Source: Sphingobacterium deserti
GTDB lineage: Bacteria > Bacteroidota > Bacteroidia > Sphingobacteriales > Sphingobacteriaceae
DNA length: 64,000 bases
Assembly (NCBI RefSeq): GCF_000757725.1
Contig: NZ_JJMU01000054.1
Coordinates: 1 to 64,000 of the forward strand
Reading direction: 5' to 3'
This document shows, in pieces, positions 17,509 to 27,240 of the stretch. The notes under the pieces were generated by a model. It had not been told where the DNA came from. It ran no database searches and saw only the letters and a program-made list of their open reading frames with translations. The position numbers and the translations under genes are program-made. Position 1 is the first letter of the stretch, and each line of letters opens with the position of its first letter.

Positions 17509-19011
17509 TTAAGGGCTCTTATAGCGGAAAGTACTCACTTCGGCTAATCCGGGTTGTTGTTGGTTGTCGTAGCCTGTTACAGGGTTTAGCTTGAAATACC
17601 GAAAGCGTGCGCTATTCGGAAGCGCCACATATTGGTTTCGGCCTTCGATATTTAGTAGTTCAAACTCGCCTAAAGATTGCCAAGATGTATTATCATTGCT
17701 GAGAGCTATCGTTAGCGTTTTTACCTTCCTATCGCCATTTTTTTGCGTGATAACGAAGCCATCGACATCGAGTTCCTGATTCATATCTATTGTGATCCAG
17801 TGATCTGGATAATTTGTCGGATTATTCGAGTATCGTGTTATCCAATATGAAGAAAGGTTGTTGTCAATAAGACGGTTGGCAAGTCTGTTATTAACAACTT
17901 CTTCCGAACTAAAACCTGAGATAGACCAATCGTCCTTAACATGTAGTTCGCGCAGCAGCTCGCCGGACGGCCGTTTGTAGGCTTGGCCTATTTTGGCAGG
18001 TACGCCAAAGTTTGGTGTGCCATCAGCCAGCCATTGGAAAGCTTGAATTCGTGCGTTTCGACCATTGTTGCTTCCTCCATTTGGGAGGCTGCGGGCGTGG
18101 TAGATGATCCAGTCTTCCGTGCCGTCGGGCGATTGGAAAAAGCCGTTATGTCCAGGACCGTAGGCACCACTTTCAGCAAGCATGGAGAATACAGGTTCGG
18201 CTTTCTTCGTCCAGTCTGCAGGGTTCATCGGATCACCGTTTGTTTTAAGACGCAATAAGCCAAGGCAATAGTTGTCTACCCAGTAGCCACTCCCCGAATA
18301 TACCACGAGTACATCATTTGCTGGATTGCGCAATATCTGGGGCCCTTCATTGATAGGGTTACCAAATTTTTCCCACGGATAGTTAGGCGTTGCTATGCGC
18401 ACTTTTGGGCCTACGATAGTCCATGGGTCGCTCATTTTTGCAATAAAAATATCTTGGGGAGGGGCCCCGGCATTACCGCCAGACCATAGCATATACATAT
18501 CATTGCCGTAATGGAGTATGGTGCCATCTATTGCCCATTGATTTGTTGCATCACCCACTTTCCCCTTGAATATCCACTCACCTTCCATAGGGTTTGGTGA
18601 ATCATTTTCAACAACATACATGCGGTGATTTGCGTTGCTGCCGTTGTCTGCAGAGAAATAGATATACCATTTACCATTTATTTCATGTAACTCTGGTGCC
18701 CATAAATTTTTTGAGTAGGCAGTGCCGGCTGGCGGAATCCATGCATCATGGCTTTTGGCAAGAGCAAGTTCCGAAATCCGCCCCGTTTCGTATAGCACTA
18801 ATTTACTCCCTTGGGTGTAGGTGAAATAGTATTTTCCGTTTTTCTGCGTCACCCAAGGATCGGCTCCTCGTGGTAAGATGGGGTTTATAAAACTATCTTC
18901 CAAGACCACGTTGTCTTGTGGAATCACAATATTGAGCTCGCCCATTTTTTCGCATGATACGACAGATAGTAACGCAAGTAAACAGCCTAGTTTAATCATA
19001 ATTTTTTCCAT
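17509..19011 (-). CDS. Lipoprotein glycoside hydrolase family 43 enzyme with C-terminal discoidin (F5/8 type C) domain
   Basis: Predicted arabinan- or xylose-type glycosidase anchored by a lipobox (LLSVVSC, Cys 20). The five-bladed propeller has the GH43 acid triad: Asp 51 in RGADPWV, Asp 162 in WAIDGTIL and Glu 222 in NEGPQIL. From about residue 360 a discoidin-type domain follows (WITRYSNNP, ITIDMNQELDVDGF, QPGLAEVSTF), a likely carbohydrate-binding module. Its discoidin domain closely resembles the one in the next upstream protein. It is the last gene of the susC-susD-surface-protein operon. Specific activity (alpha-L-arabinofuranosidase, arabinanase, xylosidase or galactosidase) cannot be assigned. 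Confidence 0.85.
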   Translation of the reverse strand: MEKIMIKLGCLLALLSVVSCEKMGELNIVIPQDNVVLEDSFINPILPRGADPWVTQKNGKYYFTYTQGSKLVLYETGRISELALAKSHDAWIPPAGTAYSKNLWAPELHEINGKWYIYFSADNGSNANHRMYVVENDSPNPMEGEWIFKGKVGDATNQWAIDGTILHYGNDMYMLWSGGNAGAPPQDIFIAKMSDPWTIVGPKVRIATPNYPWEKFGNPINEGPQILRNPANDVLVVYSGSGYWVDNYCLGLLRLKTNGDPMNPADWTKKAEPVFSMLAESGAYGPGHNGFFQSPDGTEDWIIYHARSLPNGGSNNGRNARIQAFQWLADGTPNFGVPAKIGQAYKRPSGELLRELHVKDDWSISGFSSEEVVNNRLANRLIDNNLSSYWITRYSNNPTNYPDHWITIDMNQELDVDGFVITQKNGDRKVKTLTIALSNDNTSWQSLGEFELLNIEGRNQYVALPNSARFRYFKLNPVTGYDNQQQPGLAEVSTFRYKSP

Positions 19012-19048
19012 TTTTAAAGTTTCTTAAAACAGTTGTAGCCTATTATTA

Positions 19049-20197
19049 TTAGTTGCCAAGGGTAAACGTGCCTATTTCTGCCAATCCAGGTTGCTTTTGC
19101 GAGTCGTGCCCGCTGAGCGGAACGATTTTGAAGTATCGGAATGTTTTGCGAGCACTCAGATCAATGTATTGATTGGTGCGGTCTACAGCGGCCAGCAGAT
19201 GTCTCCCCATGCTTTCCCAAGTTTGATTGTCTTGGCTAATTAAGATTTCCAATTCCCGGACTTTTCGGTCGCCATTTTTCTGCGCAAAGAAAAAGCCATC
19301 CACCTCTAAGGCGTCTTTCATATCGATGGTGATAAAATGGTTCGGGTAATCAGTCGGATTCACGGAATAGCGTGTAATCCAGAAAGTGGCTACATCACCG
19401 TCTATTGCTTTTGTCGCGGAGCGATTGTTAGCAGGTTCTTCGGAGCTAAACCCTGCGACGGACCAGTTTGTTCTGGAATGCAGTGTGCGCTCCGTAGGGA
19501 TATAACTTAGGGGATCTATATTCTGCGTAGCGGCATAGAAGGTATCAATGGCTAATGGCGTGGGCTGAAAAAGTGTGCGGTAGTTTATACGAGTATTGGC
19601 TTTGTAGTTTATAAGTCTTGTTTGGTGAATAGCAGCCTCCGTAAACACTTTTGCTGAATCTCCGGCAGGCGTCAAGTAGGTTACTTCCGTTCCGCGTAGC
19701 GTGGTATCTCCCGATTCAGGAATCCAATTAACAACAAGGTCTTGTCCATCTTTCCGTATTTGCTCGATAATTCGGTTGTTTAGATTGGATGAATAATCCG
19801 GGCCATATACCCGACCAAAAACCTCGGCCCGCATAGATTGGTTTCCTTCCGCATCAAAGGTGCGGATATCAAACGTGTATATTCCTTCCTCAATGTTTGG
19901 GATGAGAATTTCTTTATAGTGGGCAATATCTTCGGCATTGATGGCTGTTTCAAAAGTGCCATTCAGTCCCCAAGAGATCTTCAGTCTCGTCACGCGAGCA
20001 TCCGTGCTGATTAGTGATTGAATTGCCGCCCTGTTGTAACCAGGCTTGAATGAAATGGAGTCTACGCGCCCGGGATATACCTTTTCGGCATTTTCAAGAA
20101 AATCACTGTAATAATAATCGATTGGTGTACATCTGCACAGCAGCATCACGCTCGCGACGAGGAACGTCATGCTAATGAAGTTTTTTGTTCGTTTCAT
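19049..20197 (-). CDS. Surface lipoprotein with DUF4998-like and discoidin domains
   Basis: A lipoprotein signal (VMLLCRC) begins a protein with a DUF4998-like N-terminal part (YPGRVDSISFKPGYNRAAI, RLKISWG) found in SusD-linked surface proteins. From about residue 243 it carries a discoidin domain (NWSVAGFSSEEPANNR, FWITRYSVNPTDYPNH, QPGLAEIGTF). The discoidin part is a near duplicate of that in the GH43 protein 37 bases downstream. Probable surface glycan-binding protein working with the SusC/SusD pair of the same operon; no catalytic residues are evident. Confidence 0.72.
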   Translation of the reverse strand: MKRTKNFISMTFLVASVMLLCRCTPIDYYYSDFLENAEKVYPGRVDSISFKPGYNRAAIQSLISTDARVTRLKISWGLNGTFETAINAEDIAHYKEILIPNIEEGIYTFDIRTFDAEGNQSMRAEVFGRVYGPDYSSNLNNRIIEQIRKDGQDLVVNWIPESGDTTLRGTEVTYLTPAGDSAKVFTEAAIHQTRLINYKANTRINYRTLFQPTPLAIDTFYAATQNIDPLSYIPTERTLHSRTNWSVAGFSSEEPANNRSATKAIDGDVATFWITRYSVNPTDYPNHFITIDMKDALEVDGFFFAQKNGDRKVRELEILISQDNQTWESMGRHLLAAVDRTNQYIDLSARKTFRYFKIVPLSGHDSQKQPGLAEIGTFTLGN

Positions 20198-20241
20198 TGT
20201 ATTTAATCGTAATGATATATCTGCTTTATCTCATGCTTGTA

Positions 20242-21441
20242 TTACTGCGTTTGTCCATAGAAGGTCAATTCGCCCAATGCAACATCTGAGTTTCCACCCC
20301 AAGTATCGAGCGTCCGAAAACGCCAATAACGATAGGGTGCGGTTTGTGATTCGACGTCGAATTCTTCACCCGCACGTGCATAATTTATATCGTCTGCCGT
20401 TTGTTCACCCAATGGAAGACCAGATGGTTTGATGGAGGTGAATGTGCCTACCAATGTCCAGGAATCGAAGCTTCCATCGGTGCTTGGGTTGCTGGATCCC
20501 CATAACTCAAATACTTTGGGATGATTAAAGCGGTACTCGTTGCTCAGGCGCGAATACATGACGAATCGGCTCAACATAGCGCTCACACCCATATCAAAAC
20601 TGAAGTGTTGTGGAATGCCGGAGCCCGGCTTGGTATGTAGTATTGTCGTTGCGACACGATCTGCACCATCCCAAAGAACTTCCGTAGATCTAAAGCCGGT
20701 GTGCGCAGCATACGTATCAGTAGGGAGGTTGTACGTTTTGAAAAGCGACTTATTCATCATCACCTCAAAGACCGGTACAAAGGTGCGCACTAAGGTGTCT
20801 GAACGATTGTTCCAGCGGTCGGTGATGTAAACGCCAAAGTCCCGGGCTTCAGCGGAGTATCCACGAACGTTGAATAGACCTGTGCTTCGCTTGGTGTAGT
20901 GGTCTGTAGCACGTTCCCATTGCCCTTGCGCATTTTTTGCCAGCACATGGATAACTAAGGGGGCTTCCGCGCTGTTCTCATAATTTAGGCGTATCCCACC
21001 GAAGGTAGGAAGCAGGCTTCCATCTTTTTCCAGTGCTTCCAATGTTTTAAGATAGGGTGGGGTGAGCGTTTTAACGGTCAACGGTTGTGGATCTGATTCG
21101 ACTTCTCCGACACTCACCGAAATAAGGCTGACCGGATAGTCGCCGGCTTGTGCAAAGCCATCGACGACAATGCTGTTCTTGTATATCGAGGCCTTGTTCT
21201 CCCGGATACTGCCATCACCAAGTGTATATACTGCTTTGACGTAGCGAAGGTCTCTATTGTTTGGAAGGTCATAGCTTATGATTGCTCCGCCCGCTATGCT
21301 TTGTATTTGATAGTTGACGATAGGATCTGGTTTCTCCCCAACACGGGAGGGGGCTGGCTCTTGGTTGTCTTTGCAGGCGCCAACTAGCAAGACAAAATAT
21401 ACTGCTATGCTAATTTGTAATATTCTATGTAGGGTAATCAT
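20242..21441 (-). CDS. Surface lipoprotein with DUF4959/DUF5126/DUF5000-type domains (SusE-like position)
   Basis: About 399 residues with a lipobox (LLVGAC) and a layout typical of PUL surface proteins: an N-terminal Ig-like DUF4959-type domain (IVNYQIQSIAGGAIISYDLP), a middle DUF5126-like domain and a C-terminal discoidin-like DUF5000 domain (RYWRFRTLDTWGGNSDVALG). It directly follows susD by 33 bases, the place occupied by glycan-binding SusE-type proteins. The ATG at 21441 is chosen because the longer frame to 21468 starts before the signal peptide with MVLLNTKTV. No enzyme motif seen. Confidence 0.75.
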   Translation of the reverse strand: MITLHRILQISIAVYFVLLVGACKDNQEPAPSRVGEKPDPIVNYQIQSIAGGAIISYDLPNNRDLRYVKAVYTLGDGSIRENKASIYKNSIVVDGFAQAGDYPVSLISVSVGEVESDPQPLTVKTLTPPYLKTLEALEKDGSLLPTFGGIRLNYENSAEAPLVIHVLAKNAQGQWERATDHYTKRSTGLFNVRGYSAEARDFGVYITDRWNNRSDTLVRTFVPVFEVMMNKSLFKTYNLPTDTYAAHTGFRSTEVLWDGADRVATTILHTKPGSGIPQHFSFDMGVSAMLSRFVMYSRLSNEYRFNHPKVFELWGSSNPSTDGSFDSWTLVGTFTSIKPSGLPLGEQTADDINYARAGEEFDVESQTAPYRYWRFRTLDTWGGNSDVALGELTFYGQTQ

Positions 21442-21474
21442 TACAGTCTTTGTGTTTAGTAAAACCATCGTTCG

Positions 21475-23430
21475 TTACTGCCAAAGGGGGGATTGCAACA
21501 GCCGCGGATTTCTGCGGATTTCTGCAATACTGATCGGCCAAAAGTAGTCGCGCTGCGTAAACGTTCGGTTGTACATCACGACTCTTCGGTAATAGGTTTG
21601 CGGGGTAATCTGTCGAATGTCCCAACCGTAAATCGGGGTATTCAATTCTGTTTGTGCAGTCTTCCACCGTCTTAAATCCCAAAATCGTTGCGATTCAAAA
21701 GCCAGTTCGATGCTACGTTCGCGGCGTATAATTTCCCTTAGCCCTTCCTGTGAATTTGGCTTGCCTGGATTAATCGAAAAATCTGCCCATGATTCTACCA
21801 CGCCGCGCAATCCGCTACGCTCGCGTATGCGGTCTAGGTAGGTAAATGCTTCTTCACTGGGTCCATCAATTTCATTGAGTGCTTCGGCGTAAAGCAAGTA
21901 TAAATTTCCGAGCCGCATCATCGTAAAGGGATAGAGGTAGGTGGTAAAGTTGTTGTTTTCGCCGATCGTATTCATATAGCTGACGAGTTTTTTCGCCGTG
22001 TATCCTGTACCGGAGTATTGCGTGGGCGAGTTTGTAGCAGCGATGTTTCCGCCCGGCCGAGCGTTGGTTGCGTAGGCCAGCGAATCGTTGTTATTGTTGT
22101 TCATAAAGTAGCGACCGCCGTCGAAAGATAAAGCGCCGTAAAATCTATCTTCCCGATCAAAGTGCATGCCCACGGTGGTATAGCCCGGTGTGAGGTTGTA
22201 GGAATATACAGACTCGCCGATAGGCACGGTACGTAGTTCAAAACGCTTAGCGTAATCGTAGGTGAAGTCTTCTTCGATAGGCACCCCATTTTTACTGTAA
22301 AATTTTAAAGCCATATTTAGGGTAGGTGCCATGTATCCACCCATTGATTGGTTCGTGATGCGGGCTGGATCAATGCTTCGTGGCATAAACGCCTTTGCTT
22401 GTTGATCTGTTCCCGCTGAACTGCGGTTGTTCACCCAAATGACTTCGGAATTATTTTGTCGTTCGGTGACGGCCTGTCTAAGGTTCATCTGGTTAATTGT
22501 GCTCTGTTGGGGTATCTTTGCCATAGTAGGTGCGGGCACCCATTTTTGTAGGGAACGTCCAGCAGCATGTGCTGCTTCTATCGCCTCCTTGCATGCTTGT
22601 GCTGCCGCGCGCCATTTCTCTGGACTAAATGTGGCATTAAAAAGGGGTTGACCAGCGGCATTGATATACCCAGGGTAGTCGGTATTACCGTTAAATAGCG
22701 GACTTGCGGCCGTCACCAGTATCTCCGCTTTCATGGCTTTGGCAACAACTTGAGTAACTCGACCATTTTCCTGCGCGGGCAACGATAGATCTGGCATCAA
22801 CGCCGGCATCACACTATCTATCTTGGCGACGATATATCCAAAAACTTGATCTGTAGCGGCTCGTTCAAAGATAATGTTTGCCGGGTCTTCAAAGGTGGGT
22901 ATGTTTGTATCCACGATAGGAATAGGACCATACATGCGCAAAAGATAATAGTGGTAGTAAGCCTTCAGAAATTGAACTTCTGCCGCCCAGCGATCTTTTT
23001 CTGTTTGGTCCATATCTGGCACGCCCTGCACATTTTCTAAGAAAATATTACAATCCCGAATGCCGCGCCAAAGTGAAATTTGTTCGTCGTCGCTGCCGCC
23101 CTGACTGTTGCCGTCCCAATAATTCAATAGCGGGCTGTTGGTATTTTGTCCAGCTCTGGCGACATACCAGTTAGGCCAACTTCCTTGCGAAAAGTTGGTT
23201 ATCGAATTCAACCAAAATTCGTCTCCGGCGAGTAGTGCTGGGTTTGAACTCAGGTTGTAGCCTTTGGGCATCCAGCTGTAACAGGTAAAAAGATACCGTT
23301 CTGCCATAGTGCGCATCGTAAATGCTTGTTCCAGTTGGGCAACATTGTCGGGGACAATATCCATAAATTTATTGCAGCTTCCGAAGAGCATCAGGCTCAA
23401 AAAAAGAACTGCTTTTATGTTATTTTTCAT
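21475..23430 (-). CDS. SusD/RagB-family nutrient-binding outer-membrane lipoprotein
   Basis: Surface-exposed lid of a SusC/SusD importer. The lipobox is LMLFGSC and the body is the all-helical SusD fold with TPR-like segments (WRGIRDCNIFLENVQ, FLKAYYHYYLLRMYGPIPIV) and a C-terminal RagB signature (LRDIIRRERSIEL-like IIRRERSIELAFESQRFWDLRRWK). The ATG at 23430 follows the SusC stop by 25 bases and begins the signal peptide; the frame extends to 23451 without support. Ligand is unknown, but the operon includes GH43. Confidence 0.93.
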   Translation of the reverse strand: MKNNIKAVLFLSLMLFGSCNKFMDIVPDNVAQLEQAFTMRTMAERYLFTCYSWMPKGYNLSSNPALLAGDEFWLNSITNFSQGSWPNWYVARAGQNTNSPLLNYWDGNSQGGSDDEQISLWRGIRDCNIFLENVQGVPDMDQTEKDRWAAEVQFLKAYYHYYLLRMYGPIPIVDTNIPTFEDPANIIFERAATDQVFGYIVAKIDSVMPALMPDLSLPAQENGRVTQVVAKAMKAEILVTAASPLFNGNTDYPGYINAAGQPLFNATFSPEKWRAAAQACKEAIEAAHAAGRSLQKWVPAPTMAKIPQQSTINQMNLRQAVTERQNNSEVIWVNNRSSAGTDQQAKAFMPRSIDPARITNQSMGGYMAPTLNMALKFYSKNGVPIEEDFTYDYAKRFELRTVPIGESVYSYNLTPGYTTVGMHFDREDRFYGALSFDGGRYFMNNNNNDSLAYATNARPGGNIAATNSPTQYSGTGYTAKKLVSYMNTIGENNNFTTYLYPFTMMRLGNLYLLYAEALNEIDGPSEEAFTYLDRIRERSGLRGVVESWADFSINPGKPNSQEGLREIIRRERSIELAFESQRFWDLRRWKTAQTELNTPIYGWDIRQITPQTYYRRVVMYNRTFTQRDYFWPISIAEIRRNPRLLQSPLWQ

Positions 23431-23455
23431 ATGTATAGCTCGATTAGTCATCTTT

Positions 23456-26400
23456 TTATAAAGTCATTAGCAGACCAAGGTTAAATACCCGTTGAATAGG
23501 GTAGCGCAGTCCGGCTCCTCCCATTTCAGGATCCCAAAGATCAAAAGAGCTTAGGTTGAAAAGGTTGGTACCACTTGCATAGATCCGGAAGCGATCAATC
23601 TTGTACCGCCTTGTAAAATCAGCATTCAGCGTATAGGATAGTTCAACTTGTTTTAGGCGTAAAAACGCACCATTACGCATCCAATGCGTGCTATTTTGCG
23701 TGTTATTCGCTAAGGGGTTTTGACTTAACCGTGGCCATAGTGCATATACATCACGATTATCTTCCGACCAATGGCTATCTGCCCAAGCCTGTAAGACAGC
23801 ATTGGGCGCGGTGAGGCTGCCGAATGGTGCCGAACCACTGTTCTGGGGGTTGTTGGGGTTCCAGGATAGGGGGTTGATAAATAAAGATGTCCTTGACATA
23901 CCGCTGAAGAAAAAGGAAAAGTCGAAACTTTTATAGCCCGTAGTCAGTCCAAACCCAAAATTTACCTGCGGTGTTGTTGGAAACCCTATAGGAACCACAT
24001 CATTCGAGTTGACCACCCCATCGCCATTCACATCGAGGTATTTGATATCGCCCCCCATCACCATCTCGCCAAACAGCTGCTGTGGGCTGTTGCGCACCTC
24101 TTCGTCATCAATGAATAGCCGCTCGGCAATGTATCCGCGGCGTTGATTCGCGTCTGTACCAATACGCGTGAGATAGGGATATTCAAAATTAGGCTCTTCA
24201 TAATAGAGGTACTCTCCTTTAGCAAAGGTGAATGTACCGCGTCCTTGAAACCAAAGGTTTTGGTTCACGCTTTGCATATACGTCAGCTCGGCATCAAAGC
24301 CCTGACTTTTGTATTTTCCTAGATTGGCGAGTACGGTAGCAGCAAGTCCCATCGATGAGGGCAGGGCAGCCCGATCCTGTACGATATCGCGTCGGATTTG
24401 CCGGAACATATCGCCCGTAAACGTGAATTTGCCATTGAACAAACCAAGATCGATACCCAAATTTGTCTGTTGAGAAACTTCCCACTTGACATATGGATTG
24501 GCGTAACGCTCTATGCTCACCCCATTTCTATTGTAGTTCTCATTTCCTGTGCTCACGCCAAAGCTGTAACGGCGGGCGGCGTTGTTTAACGCGACCTGTG
24601 ATAGGTAAAAGAAGCGCGTATCGTGAATGTTGTCGTTACCCACCAGACCGTGTGTCATCCGTAATCTGGCTGTACTGACGATATTCTCCAGGGGCTCCAT
24701 AAACTTTTCATTATGTATCGTCCAGGCGATACCGGCAGACGGGAAGAAACCCCACCGATGATTTTTAGCAAAAACTTCGGATCCATTGTAACCAAAGGTA
24801 AACTGGGCGTGGTAGCGATTGTCGAATACATACGTGAAATTTCCAGAAAAGCTGGCGTTGCGGTAGGGCAGCGTATTGATAACTGTCCCGGCCTCGTCTC
24901 TGGGCAGCGTAATACGGTTTCTTATGGTTGAAATCAGCATACCTGTGACGCTGTGTTTCTCTTGGAAAGTACGTGCATAGTTGATCGCGTTTTCCATGTA
25001 GAAGAGTGATTCTTGTCCGCGACCGTTGTCGCTGTAGTCTAGGTATTCAGTACCATCTAATGGATTTAAGTTCAAGAAGGAGTACTGATCTGTAGCCGGG
25101 TCAATCGATGTTGGCGCGTAGTAGAACGGGTTATATTGCCTGCGGTATTCCATGTAGGCCCCTCTGGATGCGTTTGCCAATCCGCGGTAGCTCAGCCCTT
25201 CGATCCATTGCGAAAGATCTTGTTTCAACTCAATCTGCATTTGCATATTGCTTTCAGACCATTCCGAATATCCCCGCACGATTTGTGCATAAGGGTTTAG
25301 GTACATATTGCCGCTACCGTCTTCAAAGTTACCAAACAACGGGTGGCGGATGTACGATTGCTGCTGCCCGACTTGATACACGGGTTGGAACAAGGCGGGA
25401 TTGGCACGCAATGCATTGCGGAATGAAGAGCTACCGCCATCTGGCGGGCCGCTGTAATTTCTATAGTTAGCGATGGCGCGCACCATCAATTGTGTAGACT
25501 TGCTGACGTTGATATTGATGTTGCTGCGCAGGTTGTACACCTTGAAGTCTACGTTATTATTAAAATTATTGATCGGGTTTACGCGGATGAGACCATCATC
25601 CTGAGTTAAGTTCCCACTGACGAGGTAGCTGGCCACCTGTCCACCGCCCGATATGCTCAGGTTGTAATTTTGGGTGCGGGTGTTCGGCTTCGTTACCTCG
25701 CTAAGCCAATCGACAGCTGGATAGCGAATAGGATCTTCACCTGCCGCCGTCATGGCAATCTTCTCTTCGGAATACAGCGGCGGATCAAGAGGATTACGCG
25801 TTAGTACAGCTTCATTATGCATTTTCATGAAAGTCACCGGATCCGCTATTTTCGGCATGTTCGTGGGTGTAGAAAGACGCTGCTCTGCACGGAAGGTGAT
25901 TTTTGGTTTGCCCTCCTTCCCGAGTTTGGTTGTAACGAGAATAACGCCATTTGCGCCACGCGATCCATAGACGGCAGATGCGGTAGCATCTCTTAAGATA
26001 GAAAAGCTGGCGATATCATCAACCGGAATTCTTGCAAGATCATCGGTAGATACCTCCATGTTATCAATTAAGATCAACGGTCGTTGATTAACGCCAAAAG
26101 TGCCCACACCGCGTATGAAGAAGTCGGCATTATCCAACCCGGGCTCGCCACTTCGCTGAAAGGATATAACACCAGCAACACGCCCCTGCAAGGCACCGGT
26201 AAGATTACTACTCGGGATGCGCAATTCTTCCGGGTTGATAGACGATACAGAACCTATCAAGTCATTTTTGCGCTGACGTTGTCCAAATGCAGTCACTACC
26301 GTTTCCTCGATCATGTTTTCGGATTCGCTCAGTGTAACGTCAATGACATCGCGACCTGTAGTCGTAAATTCTTGCGTTGTAAATCCAATAAGGGTGAACA

Positions 26401-26731
26401 CGAGCACCGCGTCGGCCGGTACTTTTAAAACGTAACGGCCATTTAGGTCGGTCGTCGTACCTACGCTCGGTTTATTCTTGACGGTGACGGATACCCCCGG
26501 CAGAATATTCCCCTTATTATCTTTGATGATACCGCGAATATCTTTTTCCTGTTGCCACACTTTTTCAGAATGGACAGTTTCAGGTGGACTGATAAAAATA
26601 ACAATAGCTGACTTTTCAGATGCTATTGCATTTGCGGCATAGAGCACGTGTAGCAGAGACACTATTTTTAGAAGTTTGTACCGCTTCTTTTTTTGGTGAC
26701 TACGTGTACAGTGAGAATCGAGTTTACGCAT
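23456..26731 (-). CDS. SusC/RagA-family TonB-dependent outer-membrane transporter
   Basis: Large TonB-dependent barrel importing glycan fragments captured by the adjacent SusD. An N-terminal signal region is followed by a carboxypeptidase-D-regulatory-like domain (DIRGIIKDNKGNILPGVSV), the plug (GQRQRKNDLIGSVSSINPEE, SILRDATASAVYGSRGANGV) and a barrel ending FNLGLLMTL. There is no STN domain, so it is not of the sigma-signalling type. First gene of a five-gene minus-strand operon: susC, susD, SusE-like, DUF4998-discoidin, GH43. Confidence 0.95.
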   Translation of the reverse strand: MRKLDSHCTRSHQKKKRYKLLKIVSLLHVLYAANAIASEKSAIVIFISPPETVHSEKVWQQEKDIRGIIKDNKGNILPGVSVTVKNKPSVGTTTDLNGRYVLKVPADAVLVFTLIGFTTQEFTTTGRDVIDVTLSESENMIEETVVTAFGQRQRKNDLIGSVSSINPEELRIPSSNLTGALQGRVAGVISFQRSGEPGLDNADFFIRGVGTFGVNQRPLILIDNMEVSTDDLARIPVDDIASFSILRDATASAVYGSRGANGVILVTTKLGKEGKPKITFRAEQRLSTPTNMPKIADPVTFMKMHNEAVLTRNPLDPPLYSEEKIAMTAAGEDPIRYPAVDWLSEVTKPNTRTQNYNLSISGGGQVASYLVSGNLTQDDGLIRVNPINNFNNNVDFKVYNLRSNININVSKSTQLMVRAIANYRNYSGPPDGGSSSFRNALRANPALFQPVYQVGQQQSYIRHPLFGNFEDGSGNMYLNPYAQIVRGYSEWSESNMQMQIELKQDLSQWIEGLSYRGLANASRGAYMEYRRQYNPFYYAPTSIDPATDQYSFLNLNPLDGTEYLDYSDNGRGQESLFYMENAINYARTFQEKHSVTGMLISTIRNRITLPRDEAGTVINTLPYRNASFSGNFTYVFDNRYHAQFTFGYNGSEVFAKNHRWGFFPSAGIAWTIHNEKFMEPLENIVSTARLRMTHGLVGNDNIHDTRFFYLSQVALNNAARRYSFGVSTGNENYNRNGVSIERYANPYVKWEVSQQTNLGIDLGLFNGKFTFTGDMFRQIRRDIVQDRAALPSSMGLAATVLANLGKYKSQGFDAELTYMQSVNQNLWFQGRGTFTFAKGEYLYYEEPNFEYPYLTRIGTDANQRRGYIAERLFIDDEEVRNSPQQLFGEMVMGGDIKYLDVNGDGVVNSNDVVPIGFPTTPQVNFGFGLTTGYKSFDFSFFFSGMSRTSLFINPLSWNPNNPQNSGSAPFGSLTAPNAVLQAWADSHWSEDNRDVYALWPRLSQNPLANNTQNSTHWMRNGAFLRLKQVELSYTLNADFTRRYKIDRFRIYASGTNLFNLSSFDLWDPEMGGAGLRYPIQRVFNLGLLMTL

Positions 26732-27240
26732 TCCTGGTACGTTTTAGATTTATAATCGTGGTTAAATTTCAAGCATTCTTTGTTGCGTGCATGCAGCAGA
26801 ATGCTGTGCATAACGAGGTAAAAATGCAAAGTAAGATCCCTCTTCCTAGCAAGATGACGGCAGGAGGCTTAGCTCTAGCCTAGCACCATTAAGGTCGAGT
26901 TTATAGAAAGATTGTTTATCAATAAAAAGTAGTATGATACTGAATTATTTTTAGATTTTTTTCGTTAAAATTTAACGAGATCATGGTTCCGAGGTTAGCG
27001 TTTTCTCTCATAAGTATAGTGCGTAAGCGCTTGTCTTACTTGTTTATAATTTGGTGGTTCGTTATATTACAAAACAAATATCCTCAATCAAATTGATATA
27101 AAGTTTCTGCTGCGTATCAATTGATAGTTAATTTGTCTCAATGTGCGGAGCAGTTATTGCGATGTGTAATGAAGAACGGTTAATTTGTAGGATAGCCTTA
27201 TTAAATATCTACAATTTATCTATCATCAAATACTTAAATT
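26732..27240. promoter_or_regulatory. Divergent control region between the first susC operon and the sulfatase gene
   Basis: No gene is supported here. On the minus strand TTACTTTG (26827-26834) resembles the TAnnTTTG -7 box with one base less, and a TTG lies about 16-17 bases further upstream; it would give a leader of nearly 100 bases for susC. The same octamer occurs upstream of the second susC gene. The half next to the sulfatase is A/T-rich with no recognisable box. Confidence 0.35.

Noticed and set aside
26620..26883. 87-residue plus-strand ORF between susC and the sulfatase
   Set aside because: It is mostly antisense of the susC signal region, with no ribosome site.
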